This document shows positions 39,713 to 49,118 of a stretch of 64,000 nucleotides of DNA, in pieces. This DNA comes from Bin18 sp965242795. GTDB taxonomy: Bacteria > Desulfobacterota > Binatia > Bin18. The stretch is taken from the NCBI GenBank assembly GCA_965242795.1, contig OZ251505.1:3844001-3908000 (forward strand), in the 5' to 3' direction. The notes beneath the pieces were generated by a model, which was not told the DNA's origin, did no database searches, and saw nothing but the letters and a program-made list of their open reading frames with translations. Positions within the stretch are counted from its first letter, which is position 1. Every line of letters starts with the position of its first letter. Both the position numbers and the translations under genes were made by a program.

Positions 39713-42304
39713 TCAGGCCGTGGGCAAGCGGGCTGCGGCGCGCTGCCGAACGAAGATTTCCAGGACGTACACGGCTAGGGCCACGCCGAGCAGAAAGGGT
39801 AGCAGCGGCATCCGCCGGAGCGGGCCCGCGACCGGTCGCAGCGTGGCGGGGTCGGGGTTCAACCGTCCGCCGGTCCCCGCCGCGAGCGCGTCGAGGAGTG
39901 CCAGATTGGCCTGCGGTCGGGAGGCCTCGCTCTGTTGGCGAGCGGGGATCGTATAGCCCAACGGGCCGCGGTGCTCGCCCGTCGGCAGCGCGACGGACAG
40001 GGTATGATCGCCCGGGGCCGCGGAGGCGTGCACGCCCCGATAATGGCCGGGCGCCAGCATCTCCAGCAGGACGTCGTCGGTGCGCCCGTCGGGTCCGCGG
40101 ACGGTCGCCGTCGGCACGCCGGCCGGCGGAGCGGCCTCCCCGTGGTAGAACGCCTCCACGATCAGCCCGGTTTCGTCGTGCCCGATCTCGACCGAGAAGG
40201 GCGCCGCGCCTTGCCCGCGGTCGGTTCGGCCGGCCAGACTCCAGCGGACCGCCCGGTCCCAGAACCGGCCGTAACGGCCCCAGGCGACCCACGGCGCGGA
40301 CCAGCGCCCGTTCGCATCCGAGGTGAACGCCACGGCCCGGCCCTTGCCGTAGGACCAGGACGCGAGCAAGGGGCGGGGTTGGTCCGCATCGCGGACGGAC
40401 AGGTCGGCACGCGCCCCATCTTTCAGCTTGGTCTGAACGTAGCCCGTCAGCGTGGGCAGCCGAACATCGGCGAGGTCGCCTAACAGCGGTGAGTCCGGCT
40501 TGGAAATCGGGCGCAGGGTGCGCTCGACCAGGGTCTTTTCCGCGGCCGGTTCGTCCAGTTCGTCCAGAAACAGGTCGGGCAGGGTGGACGGGTCGGTGGT
40601 GTGGTGGAAGGCGCCGCCGCCGTAGTCCGCCAGCCGGGCCAGCAGGCGGAGGTTGGGCCGCCTGCCCACGGCCACCGCGGAGACGGTGATGCCCAGACGG
40701 GCGCGCAGATCCGCGGCGAGGTCGAGATAGGCGCTGCCGCTGCCGCCGGCCTCGCCGTCGGTCAGCACGACGACGTGTTTGCGCGTGGCGAGGCTCCCTT
40801 CCAACTGGCGTTTCGCCTCCCGGAGCGCGGGCAGCAACAGGGTGCCGCCGGACGGCTTGAGCCGGTCGATCCGTGCGTCGAGCCGGTCGCGCGTCTTTCC
40901 CACGTAGTCGAGCGGGGCGACCACGAACGGCGTCTTGTCGAACCCGATCACCCCGAACAGGTCGGTATCCCGGAGGTTGCGCGCCACGGCACGGGCGCCC
41001 AGCTTGGCGTACGCGAGTTTGCGCTGTTTGCGCATACTGCCCGACTTGTCGATCACCAATATGATCGCGGTCCGCCGTATCTCCCGCTGAGGCGGGACCA
41101 CGCGCACCGGCAGCACCCGTTCGACCTCGGTGCCGGCGTAGCGGCCGAGTCCCAGGCTGCGCTCTCCGCCGACCATCACCAGCCCGCCGCCGTTTCGGAC
41201 GAAGGCGTCCACCCCGCGGCGGAGCGGTGCCGGGAGTCGCGCGTGGGGAACGTTGTTCAGAATCAGGCCGTCGAACGTCTGCCATGCCGGCAACTCGCCC
41301 GGCTCGCCGGTGACGACGGCCTCCGTTACGTCGAGCCCGCGCGTGCGGAGCGCTTCGCGGAGATAGCGATTGTCGCGCGCCGCGGCGCTCAGCAACAGGA
41401 TTCTTTCGGTGGGCGCAACGTGGATCCAGGCGGTCGCCCGGTTGTCGTCCGGCACGACGTCCAGATCGGTGTTGGTCGGCGTAAAAGCCGCCCGTACGAG
41501 CACGAGCCCGCGGTTCGGGATCTGGAGCGTTCGGGTCAGCAGCGAAGCACCGGGGCGCAACTCGGCGTCGTGTTCCCACACGATGGTGTCACCGGCGCGG
41601 ACGCTGAGGCGGCCGTGAACAGGGTCTGGGTTGGTATTTTCCAGCGCCACGGCGATTTCCACATCCTGCCGGCCCGAGGCTGGCAAGGACGCGCGCAGCC
41701 GGCGCAGCGCGACGTTGTGCGGTATCGGCCCGGGCGGGGGGACGAACGGATAGACGCGCAGGCCGCCTCGGGCCAACATCGGCAGCAGGCTGGCGGCGTC
41801 CCCTCGGGTTTCCCAGCCATCGCTGAACAGGTACGCGGTTCGGGTCTCCGTCATGCCCCGGCGGAGCGCGGCTTCGATGTCGGTGTCTCCAAGCGTTAAC
41901 GCCGCATCCGCGTCCACCAGTCCGTCCGCCGCCTCGCCCCAGACGAGCCGCCGAGTCTCGCCGCCGAACGCGATCACGGGCCAGTCCGCGGCCGGCCGCA
42001 CGTGCCGGGTCAGTGTGGCCCGCACCCAGTCGCGCTGCGCCGCGGTCATGCTGTGCGAAACGTCCACAAGCAGCACGGGCGGCGCCGCAGCCGGAAGAAC
42101 GGAGCGAGAGGGGCCGGCCGCGGCCAGGACGATCAGAGCCAGGAACACCATGCGCAAGGCCAGCCCGGCTCGGGAGAGTGCCGGCCATCCGCGGAAACGC
42201 CGGACGAGTGGCAGCAGCAGGACGGCGGGCAGCAGGGCCAGAACGACCGGACGGCTCCAGGCGATTCCGAAGAAGGCGTCGAACGCTCCGCTGCCCATGC
42301 GCAC
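39713..42304 (-). CDS. Large membrane protein with von Willebrand A domain (BatA/YegL-type cluster)
   Basis: An 863-residue protein. Two N-terminal spans (about 20-35 and 50-65), a partial VWA-like region with D81-V-S-H-S, an Ig-like part, a glutamine-amidotransferase-like fold (about 300-400, G-L-I-L-N-N-V-P ... N-G-G-G-L-V-M-V-G-G), a full VWA domain with the MIDAS D419-x-S-x-S423 and T-D-G-E, an Ig-like part, and a last span near 835. Such proteins occur in MoxR/DUF58/BatA clusters proposed to act in envelope stress or complex assembly. It follows the 626-residue BatA-like gene by 15 bases. Confidence 0.85.
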   Translation of the reverse strand: MRMGSGAFDAFFGIAWSRPVVLALLPAVLLLPLVRRFRGWPALSRAGLALRMVFLALIVLAAAGPSRSVLPAAAPPVLLVDVSHSMTAAQRDWVRATLTRHVRPAADWPVIAFGGETRRLVWGEAADGLVDADAALTLGDTDIEAALRRGMTETRTAYLFSDGWETRGDAASLLPMLARGGLRVYPFVPPPGPIPHNVALRRLRASLPASGRQDVEIAVALENTNPDPVHGRLSVRAGDTIVWEHDAELRPGASLLTRTLQIPNRGLVLVRAAFTPTNTDLDVVPDDNRATAWIHVAPTERILLLSAAARDNRYLREALRTRGLDVTEAVVTGEPGELPAWQTFDGLILNNVPHARLPAPLRRGVDAFVRNGGGLVMVGGERSLGLGRYAGTEVERVLPVRVVPPQREIRRTAIILVIDKSGSMRKQRKLAYAKLGARAVARNLRDTDLFGVIGFDKTPFVVAPLDYVGKTRDRLDARIDRLKPSGGTLLLPALREAKRQLEGSLATRKHVVVLTDGEAGGSGSAYLDLAADLRARLGITVSAVAVGRRPNLRLLARLADYGGGAFHHTTDPSTLPDLFLDELDEPAAEKTLVERTLRPISKPDSPLLGDLADVRLPTLTGYVQTKLKDGARADLSVRDADQPRPLLASWSYGKGRAVAFTSDANGRWSAPWVAWGRYGRFWDRAVRWSLAGRTDRGQGAAPFSVEIGHDETGLIVEAFYHGEAAPPAGVPTATVRGPDGRTDDVLLEMLAPGHYRGVHASAAPGDHTLSVALPTGEHRGPLGYTIPARQQSEASRPQANLALLDALAAGTGGRLNPDPATLRPVAGPLRRMPLLPFLLGVALAVYVLEIFVRQRAAARLPTA

Positions 42305-42319
42305 CGTCCCAGGTTCGAC

Positions 42320-44200
42320 TCAAGCCGGACGCCGGCCGGCCCACCACCATTCCGCGCCGCACAGCACGGCGGAGGCGAGGAGCAGCCACGGCCAGACCGC
42401 GTGTTCGGGCGTCGACCTGCCGTTCGCCTCAATGCGAGCATCCGTGCCGCCCATATCCAGACGGAGCGGCCGGCCGGTCGTGGACTCGTCCGCGTTCGTC
42501 AGGTTCACGGCGAGCAGGCGTTCCGTTCCGCCTTCACGCAGGCGGTACACACCTTGGCGGTCCAGCACGACTACCTGCTCGACCGGTCGGAAGTCCGCCT
42601 CGCCCGGGAAACGAAGCTGGGGCTGTGGCGCGGTTCCCGGCTCCACGGCTCCCGCCTGCGGGCTGAAGACCGTTCCGGTCGGCAGGGGGTGCGCCGCCGT
42701 GTCCGTGAGCCAGTTCAAGACGTTTAGGGTCAGAATCGAGGCCGGCAGGTTGGCGCGTCCGAGATACGGCAGCAGGTCGAAACCGGTCACCACGGAGCGG
42801 CGCCCGTTGCGTTCCCCGGCCAGGACCAGCGGACCCGCGGTGCTCTCGATCACGGGCCGGTTCCAGGCCGCGGGCTGAACCGCGTGGGCATACGCCGGCG
42901 CGAGCAACGGGACGGTCAGATAGGACGTGAGCGGATGCCCGGGCGTCCAGTCCGTGATCGCGGGCCGCGGGGCTGCATCGCCGAGGCGAAACAGCGGATT
43001 GCCCTCCGGGGGGAGAAGGAATGCGGCCGGCACGTCCGGTAGCGCCTGAGGGGCCGTGAGGTGGAACAGCACGCAGGTGTACCGCGCCCGCGTCGCCAGG
43101 GCCGGGTCGTATTCCTCGGGCCGGATCCGCGTCAGGCGCAGGTTGGCGATCCGGGCCAAGCCGTCACCGGCCTCCGGGTCGGGGCTGACGAGCAGGACGG
43201 ACACCGTTGCGGGTTCGGGCAGGACGGCGACCGCCTCGTTGTCCAGCGCGAGCCCGTCGGCCCGTTCACCGCCGAAGACGATCCGCACGCGGTACACGTC
43301 GGTGCGCGGCAGGTCGGAAAAAGCAAACGTTCTCTGCCTGGGTGAAGCACGCGATCCGCCTGTGTCATCCGTTCCGGTTTCGAGTTCCGCGGGAGCGCCT
43401 GACGCCGCGGACCGGCTCGCCAGGGAGCGTCCGGTTCGGCCGTCTTCGATGACGAGGCGCCAGTCGGACCGGGCGTCGGTCGGGACGCCGACACGCACTC
43501 CTGCCTGCACCCGATCGGGAAAGAACGGGCTGCGGTGGACGTGCAGCGCGTGAATGCCCACGTTCGGTCGGGCCGGGCCGAACCTTTCCACGTGGAGCCG
43601 CGCGTCGTCCGGCAGCCTGGATGCTTCTCGGTCGGTAAAGAAGACGGCTCGCTCGAAGCCGCCGGTCGCCAGATGTCCCAGCAGGCCGGCCAGCGCTGCG
43701 TCGTCGGGGTCGGGCGCATCGCTCGCCGTCAGCCGGTCGAGCAGGCGTCCCGGGGTCTGCCCGTCGTGGGTCTCGACCGGTCCGAGCGGGTTGGTGGCGT
43801 AGATCGCGACGCCGCGGCCGGTCGGAACCTGTTCCAGCGCCGCCCGCAGCCCGGCTTTGGCCTGTGCGAACAGGGGCTCGCCGCGGGCTGCGTCGAGTGC
43901 CTGCATACTGGCCGACGTGTCCAATACCAGCGCGACTCCGGGCGTTGCGTCTGCCCGCAGCACGGGCCGTGCCGCGGCCGCGGCCAGCAGCGCGAGGATC
44001 AGCAATTGGAGGAAGAACCGCGGCGGCAGGCGCAAGCGGCCCCACGTTCGACGACCGGTGCCCGACGGCAGACCCGTGTAGAGAAACAACGCCGGCACGA
44101 CCACGCGGGGATGGCGTCGGCGCAGCAGATACGGCAACGCAAGCAGCGGCAGCCCGAGCAGGAGGACCAGCCCGGCTGGAGACAGCAACCCGAGACTCAT
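42320..44200 (-). CDS. BatA-like membrane protein with VWA domain
   Basis: A 626-residue protein beginning with the BatA N-terminal domain (two spans at about 8-25 and 62-80 around R-R-R-H-P-R-V-V-V-P-A-L-F-L). The VWA domain has the MIDAS D94-T-S-A-S98. A periplasmic Ig-like region and a final membrane span at about 603-620 (W-P-W-L-L-L-A-S-A-V-L-C) complete it. Genes of this type are nearly always with DUF58 and MoxR ATPase genes. Here the DUF58 gene is 17 bases upstream on the same strand. Confidence 0.87.
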   Translation of the reverse strand: MSLGLLSPAGLVLLLGLPLLALPYLLRRRHPRVVVPALFLYTGLPSGTGRRTWGRLRLPPRFFLQLLILALLAAAAARPVLRADATPGVALVLDTSASMQALDAARGEPLFAQAKAGLRAALEQVPTGRGVAIYATNPLGPVETHDGQTPGRLLDRLTASDAPDPDDAALAGLLGHLATGGFERAVFFTDREASRLPDDARLHVERFGPARPNVGIHALHVHRSPFFPDRVQAGVRVGVPTDARSDWRLVIEDGRTGRSLASRSAASGAPAELETGTDDTGGSRASPRQRTFAFSDLPRTDVYRVRIVFGGERADGLALDNEAVAVLPEPATVSVLLVSPDPEAGDGLARIANLRLTRIRPEEYDPALATRARYTCVLFHLTAPQALPDVPAAFLLPPEGNPLFRLGDAAPRPAITDWTPGHPLTSYLTVPLLAPAYAHAVQPAAWNRPVIESTAGPLVLAGERNGRRSVVTGFDLLPYLGRANLPASILTLNVLNWLTDTAAHPLPTGTVFSPQAGAVEPGTAPQPQLRFPGEADFRPVEQVVVLDRQGVYRLREGGTERLLAVNLTNADESTTGRPLRLDMGGTDARIEANGRSTPEHAVWPWLLLASAVLCGAEWWWAGRRPA

Positions 44201-44217
44201 CTCCCCGCCCGCCGCAG

Positions 44218-45123
44218 TCAGCGCAGCAAGCCCAGCCGGGGAAGCTCGCGCAATACGAAGTCCGCGACGTCAGCGTGGGCGACGAGTCGCGCGTAGCGTA
44301 CCCCGGCCTGATGGCACAGGCCGGCCAACTCGCGGTTGTGCCGTTCCAGGCGCGCCACGTAGGCGCGTTTGGCCCGCGCGTCGAAATACACCGAGTCCTG
44401 CGCGGCGTTCTCGCTGTCGGTGAACCGCGCGCCGCCCGGATAGACCGGCGGGTCGAGTTCGCCGCGGCCCAGCACCTGGATCACCGTCAGTTCGGAGTTG
44501 ACGCCCCGGAACAGGCTCAGCCCGTCGCGCAGTGCGGCCAGCGGAAACAGAAAGTCCGAAACCCAGACGGCCTTGCCCGCGTGGTGCGACTGCTGCAAGC
44601 GCCGCGCCAGGGTCCGCACGACGTGCACCGGGCCGCGGCCGGGCCGTTGCACGGCGAGCCGCTCGGCCAGATCCACGAAACGCTGCCGGCCGCGCACGTA
44701 CGGGCTTGCGTGCGGCTGCCGCGCCGCGGATTCCGGGCCGAGCAGGGCAATGCTGACGGCGTCCTTCCCGGCCAGCGCAACGTAGGCCAACGACAGGACG
44801 ACGTCGCGCGCGCTGGCGAATTTCCGGTCCGCGGCTGGGCTGGCCATGGACGCGCTGCCGTCCAGGAACAGCGAGGTGTACAGTTCTTCTTCTGCTTGGA
44901 ACTGTTTGACGTACAGCTTGTCGGTGCGGGCGAACAGGTTCCAATCCAGATAGCGCAGGTCGTCGCCCGGGGCGTAGCGGCGATATTCGGCGAACTCCAG
45001 CCCCGACCCGCGCCGCGGGGAAGGATGTCCGCCGGGGCGGCCGCCCGGAAACCTGCGTCTGGTCCGCACCCGCAGGGTTTCCAGACGGGACAGATACGGC
45101 GGGGTGAACAGCGGCGGCAACAC
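44218..45123 (-). CDS. DUF58 family protein
   Basis: A 301-residue protein of the DUF58 family with a degenerate VWA fold. S-G-L-E-F-A-E-Y-R-R-Y-A-P-G-D-D-L-R-Y-L-D-W-N-L-F-A-R is the family signature and L-F-L-D-G-S-A-S-M is the MIDAS-like loop. The start is uncertain: GTG 45123 gives the usual N-terminus (P-P-L-F-T-P-P-Y-L-S-R-L-E) but lacks a clear ribosome site, and the frame is open into the cyclase gene. Works with the two VWA membrane proteins downstream; the usual MoxR chaperone gene is absent from this side of the cluster. Confidence 0.87.
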   Translation of the reverse strand: MLPPLFTPPYLSRLETLRVRTRRRFPGGRPGGHPSPRRGSGLEFAEYRRYAPGDDLRYLDWNLFARTDKLYVKQFQAEEELYTSLFLDGSASMASPAADRKFASARDVVLSLAYVALAGKDAVSIALLGPESAARQPHASPYVRGRQRFVDLAERLAVQRPGRGPVHVVRTLARRLQQSHHAGKAVWVSDFLFPLAALRDGLSLFRGVNSELTVIQVLGRGELDPPVYPGGARFTDSENAAQDSVYFDARAKRAYVARLERHNRELAGLCHQAGVRYARLVAHADVADFVLRELPRLGLLR

Positions 45124-45170
45124 GGGCGCGTTCGGGCCGGAAACAGGGGGGAGAAGGGAGCCGGACGGGC

Positions 45171-48100
45171 TCAGATCCGTGCCGTGGGGGACGATTCGTC
45201 GGGCGGGGTGTCCTGCTCCAACAAGGCATGCGCGGCCCGCAGCAGGTCGCTGTCCCGGCCCTCGCGGAACCACCCGGTCACGTGCGCCAATGCGCGGCGC
45301 GCGGCCTCGCGTTCGGACGCGGCGGACATGCGGCACAAGCGGAAGAGGCTCATGGCCGCGCGCACCTCGAAGTATTTCGTCTCCTGCTCGCGCGCGGTGG
45401 CGATGGCTCGCCGAAAGCAGGCCGCGGCCCGGCCGTGTGTCTCGGCTGGCAACCTGACGTCCCCGTTCCCGGCTTGTCGGCGCAGCAATTCGCCCTGCAG
45501 GCGGTAGAGTTCAGCGGTATAGACCCGTTCGCCGGTGCGCTCGCCCGCGGCCAGGGCGTCGGCCACGCTGCCCAGCCCCGTATCTATCCAGCCGTCCGGC
45601 AAGGTGCCGTCCTGGTGTGCGGCGCGCAGCGTGGCATCGGCCAACAAGCCCAGAAAATACGTCGAGGCCAGTTCGGCGCCGCAGGCCCGGAATTGCCGCA
45701 AGCCGTCCCGAATCTGGGCCATGCCCTCGCCGGTCTCACCCTGCGCGGCTTGTGCCCAGCCGTCGAGCACGGTGCCCATCGACAGCCAGTAGGGAAAACG
45801 TTGCTCGCGGGCGAGACGCATCACGGCGCCGGCATGCTTACGGACCGCGTCGGCTTCGTCGCGGAGTTGGGCCAGCACCGCCTCGAAGAACAAGGCATGC
45901 GCAAGGCTGAACGGGTGGCCGAGGTCCCGGGCGCGTCCGACCGGTCCGCGGTCGGCTCGGGCTTGGTCGAAGGACCCCAGCACGAAGGCCGTCCAGGCGC
46001 GGTAGCTGAGGTACGCCACTTCGGGATGCTGGCCGAACGCATACGCCGCGGCCGCGTCGACGTCCGCCAGCCTGGCGGCGCCGCGTTCGAGGTGGTCGCG
46101 CGCCGCGGTGAACCCGCCCTGCCAGAACGCGGTGCATCCGGCCGCGAACCGCGCCTCGACGTGGAAGCCGGGGTCGTCCGCGCCGTCGGCCAAATCGAGC
46201 AGTTGTCGGCCGAACCGTTCGGCCCGCGGCAGGTCGCCGCACACGCTGACGTGCGCCCAATACCCGCGCAGCACGCGGAACCGCTCGGCCGGACCGCCGA
46301 CACGGTCGCACAACGCCAACGCGCGGCGGTAGGCATGCTCCACCTCGGGCGCCGCATAGCCCCGCGCCACCATCAGCGGGGCGCCCAGCGCGGTCTGAAA
46401 GGCCAATTCGTGCCGGTTGCGCTGCGGCGTGTCGGGCAGCCGGTCGAGCAGCGCGACGCCGGCCTGCAAATGGCGGATCGCCTCCTCGCCCGCGGACCGG
46501 CCGATCGCCCGTCGCCCGGCGAGGTGCCAATAGGTCAGCGCGTCCTCGGTCAGTTCGGCCTGCGTGAAGTGGTGGGCGAGCAGCTCGGGGTGGATGTCGC
46601 GGATGTCCGAGAACCGTTCCGCCAGGGTGCGGGCGATCTGTTCGTGGTACTCGCGGCGCCGGCTCTTGAGCAGCGACTGATACGCCGCGTCGCGGATCAG
46701 CGCGTGTTTGAACGTATAGCGGGCGTTGGGCAACACGCCGTGCTGGAACAGGAGTTCGGCGCGCACCAGTTCGGCCAGTCCCTTGCGCAGTTCGGCTTCG
46801 GGCACGGGCGAGACGGCTTCGATCAGCTCGTAGGAAAACTCGCGGCCCAGCGTGGCCGCAAGCTGGGCGATGTGCCGCACCGGGGCGAGCCGGTCCAGCC
46901 GCGCCATGAGCGAATCTTGCAGGGTGGTGGGAATGGCCAAGCCGGCCGGTTCGGCGGGGCCGTGCTCCGCGGGGCCGTCGCCGGCGCGCAGATCGTCCGC
47001 TTCGAGCACCATCTTGGTCAACTCTTCCACGAACAGGGGGACGCCGTCCGTCTTGACCGCGATCTGCTCCACCAGCGCCGCGGGCAGCGACCGGCCCCTG
47101 GTCACGTTCTGCACCATGACCGCGACGTGTTTGCGCGGCAGGCGGTTCAGCATGACCTGCGTCATGTGCGAGCGCAGCGGCCACGGCGCGCTGAAGTCGG
47201 GCCGGTGCGTCAGCAGCAGCAACAGCCGGGCGCGCGGCGTATGTTCGATGAGCAGGCTGAGGAATTCGAGCGACGACGGGTCGCCCCAGTGCAGGTCTTC
47301 GACCACGCAGTGGACCGGCTGTTTGGCGGCCTCCTGCAAGAACCAGGTGACCAGCGTCTCGTGCATGGTCTGTTTCTGTTGCTGCGGGGTGCCGCGCAGC
47401 CGCGGATAGCCGTCCGGGTGGGGCAGTGACAACAGCGACGCGAAGATGGGCAGCACCGCGTCGAGCGCGAAATGCTGCCTGGCGAGCCCGCGGGCCAGCT
47501 TTTCGAGTTTCCGCTCCGGCGTCTCGTCGGTCTTGAAATTGAGGATGCGTTGCAGAAAGTCGATCAGCGGATAGAAGGCGCTACTCTGATAATAGGGGGA
47601 ACAGCGGTACTCGATCATGGTCGCCCCGCCGGCCGCGGCCACGCGCTCGGCCAGCGCCTGGATGAGGCGGGACTTGCCGATGCCGGGTTCGCCGCTGACC
47701 AGCACGACCTGCCCGTGCCCTTCCAGAACCTGTTCCCAGCGTTCCCACAGGATGCCGAACTCCTTTTCGCGGCCGGTCAGCGGGGTGAGCCCGGTCTGCA
47801 ACGCCGCCTCGAACGGGCTGCGTGCCCCGCTGTCCGCGACGATCCGATACGTCCCGACCGGCTCGGAGACGCCGCGCAGGCGCCGGGCGCCCAGGTCTTC
47901 CGCCACGAACAGCCCGCGCACGAGTTGGTGCGTGTCGGCACTGACGAGCAGCGTGCCGGGCGCGGCCGCGGCTTGGAGCCGCGCCGCGACGTGCGGCACC
48001 GTCCCGGCGATGTTCATCGGGTCGCGGCCGACCTCGCCGGCCACGACCAGCCCGGTATGCGCGCCGATGCGCACTTCCAGCAGATGTTCGAGCCGCGCCG

Positions 48101-48695
48101 CGAGCTGCTGGACCTCCTGGATGACGTCGAGCCCGGCATGGAGTGCGCGCGGCGCGTCGTCCTCGTGCGCCACCGGATAGCCGAAGAACGCCAGTACGCC
48201 GTCGCCCAGATACTGCGCGATGTGGCCGGCGTAGTGATGGATGATGCGCGTGCAGCGCTCGTGATAGGCGCTCAGCACGTCGCGCCACTCTTCGGGGTCC
48301 AGCCGTTCGGACAACTGCGTCGATCCCACCAGATCGCAGAACATGACCGTGACTTGGCGCCGGTCCGCGGCGACCTGCGCCGGCCCCTCTCCGGTACTCG
48401 TCTCCTTGAGAGTCGGTTGATCCGTAGGTCGGATGAGCGCAGCGGAATCCGACGCAGGGGAAGCGGCATCCGCGATTGACGCCGCGGAAGTGGGCGCGGC
48501 TGTTTGGGGCGCCGCTTCTCGTTGGACTCCGGCGGAAGGGGCCGTGCCCAGCGCCTGTCCGCACGCGCCGCAGAACTTGGCGCGCGGCGGGTTCTCGAAA
48601 TCACAGCGCGGGCAACGCCCGGCGAGTGGGGCGCCGCACTCGGTGCAGAACGCCATGCCGGCCTGATTCGTGAAGCCGCAGCTCGCACACGCCAT
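45171..48695 (-). CDS. Zinc-ribbon / class III nucleotide cyclase / AAA ATPase / TPR protein
   Basis: A 1174-residue multidomain protein. Two double zinc ribbons at 3-46 (C-A-S-C ... C-T-E-C, C-P-R-C ... C-G-A-C), an Ala/Thr-rich linker, a class III cyclase domain (about 112-285) with metal aspartates D121 (F-C-D-L-V-G-S-T) and D165 (Y-L-G-D-G), then an AAA ATPase with P-loop G335-E-P-G-I-G-K-S and V-V-E-D-L-H-W-G-D as Walker B, and a long helical TPR-like tail. The usual Asn in T-P-N-x-A-A-R-L-Q appears as His (V-P-H-V-A-A-R-L-Q), which could weaken catalysis. Relatives are common and mostly uncharacterised. No membrane span. Confidence 0.87.
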   Translation of the reverse strand: MACASCGFTNQAGMAFCTECGAPLAGRCPRCDFENPPRAKFCGACGQALGTAPSAGVQREAAPQTAAPTSAASIADAASPASDSAALIRPTDQPTLKETSTGEGPAQVAADRRQVTVMFCDLVGSTQLSERLDPEEWRDVLSAYHERCTRIIHHYAGHIAQYLGDGVLAFFGYPVAHEDDAPRALHAGLDVIQEVQQLAARLEHLLEVRIGAHTGLVVAGEVGRDPMNIAGTVPHVAARLQAAAAPGTLLVSADTHQLVRGLFVAEDLGARRLRGVSEPVGTYRIVADSGARSPFEAALQTGLTPLTGREKEFGILWERWEQVLEGHGQVVLVSGEPGIGKSRLIQALAERVAAAGGATMIEYRCSPYYQSSAFYPLIDFLQRILNFKTDETPERKLEKLARGLARQHFALDAVLPIFASLLSLPHPDGYPRLRGTPQQQKQTMHETLVTWFLQEAAKQPVHCVVEDLHWGDPSSLEFLSLLIEHTPRARLLLLLTHRPDFSAPWPLRSHMTQVMLNRLPRKHVAVMVQNVTRGRSLPAALVEQIAVKTDGVPLFVEELTKMVLEADDLRAGDGPAEHGPAEPAGLAIPTTLQDSLMARLDRLAPVRHIAQLAATLGREFSYELIEAVSPVPEAELRKGLAELVRAELLFQHGVLPNARYTFKHALIRDAAYQSLLKSRRREYHEQIARTLAERFSDIRDIHPELLAHHFTQAELTEDALTYWHLAGRRAIGRSAGEEAIRHLQAGVALLDRLPDTPQRNRHELAFQTALGAPLMVARGYAAPEVEHAYRRALALCDRVGGPAERFRVLRGYWAHVSVCGDLPRAERFGRQLLDLADGADDPGFHVEARFAAGCTAFWQGGFTAARDHLERGAARLADVDAAAAYAFGQHPEVAYLSYRAWTAFVLGSFDQARADRGPVGRARDLGHPFSLAHALFFEAVLAQLRDEADAVRKHAGAVMRLAREQRFPYWLSMGTVLDGWAQAAQGETGEGMAQIRDGLRQFRACGAELASTYFLGLLADATLRAAHQDGTLPDGWIDTGLGSVADALAAGERTGERVYTAELYRLQGELLRRQAGNGDVRLPAETHGRAAACFRRAIATAREQETKYFEVRAAMSLFRLCRMSAASEREAARRALAHVTGWFREGRDSDLLRAAHALLEQDTPPDESSPTARI

Positions 48696-49118
48696 ACGGA
48701 CCGCCTTGCGGGGTGATATAACCGGGGCCGCCGGAATTGCCAAGTTATGAGAAAGGCGTTCCCCTCGAACCGAGAAGACCGTTTTTGATGAGAACTACAT
48801 ACGAGAGGATCCCCCGCTCTCCCACGCGGTCCCCGGCCTTTCGACCCTTCGACAGGCTCAGGGACCGCAGGCTCAAGGATCTCTCCCCCCTCAGTTCGTC
48901 GAGTCTGTCGAAACGAACCCCGAGGTCACCTCGGCTTTCGCCCCCCCACCCCCGACCCTTCGACTAGGAGGATCTTCTTGTATGGAATCCCACTTTTCAT
49001 ATCCTCATCCTGATCGGTCCAGTTCCGGTCCGCGGCGGACGAAAATCCGGAAACGACATTGGCCGGGGATGGCGATTCGTGCCATGATGCCGTGCAGCAT
49101 CCGACCGGGGACGACGCA
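48696..49118. other. 423-base gap with several palindromes and a dispersed-type repeat
   Basis: No gene seen. It contains CCCTTCGACAGGCTCAGGG (48845-48863), a motif frequent in intergenic repeats of GC-rich genomes, its partial inverse within a hairpin with arms GTTCGT/ACGAAC (48894-48918), and CCGAGG-TCA-CCTCGG (48920-48934). This marks the border between the cyclase gene and the accessory island. Promoters for both neighbours must lie here but are not obvious. Confidence 0.55.
48894..48934. repeat. Two adjacent hairpins in the island border region
   Basis: GTTCGTCGA ... TCGAAACGAAC forms the first (one bulged A), CCGAGG-TCA-CCTCGG the second. Together with the 48845 motif they look like a composite REP-like palindrome cluster. 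No protein is encoded. Confidence 0.5.

Noticed and set aside
39048..41579. 843-codon minus-strand frame covering gpmA and part of the VWA gene
   Set aside because: Only the last 203 codons (from 39659) are gpmA; the upstream part is the VWA gene in another phase.
45228..47429. Plus-strand open frame of 733 codons opposite the cyclase gene
   Set aside because: Mirror of the cyclase-AAA-TPR gene; no motifs and Arg/Gln/Val/Gly-biased composition of an antisense frame.
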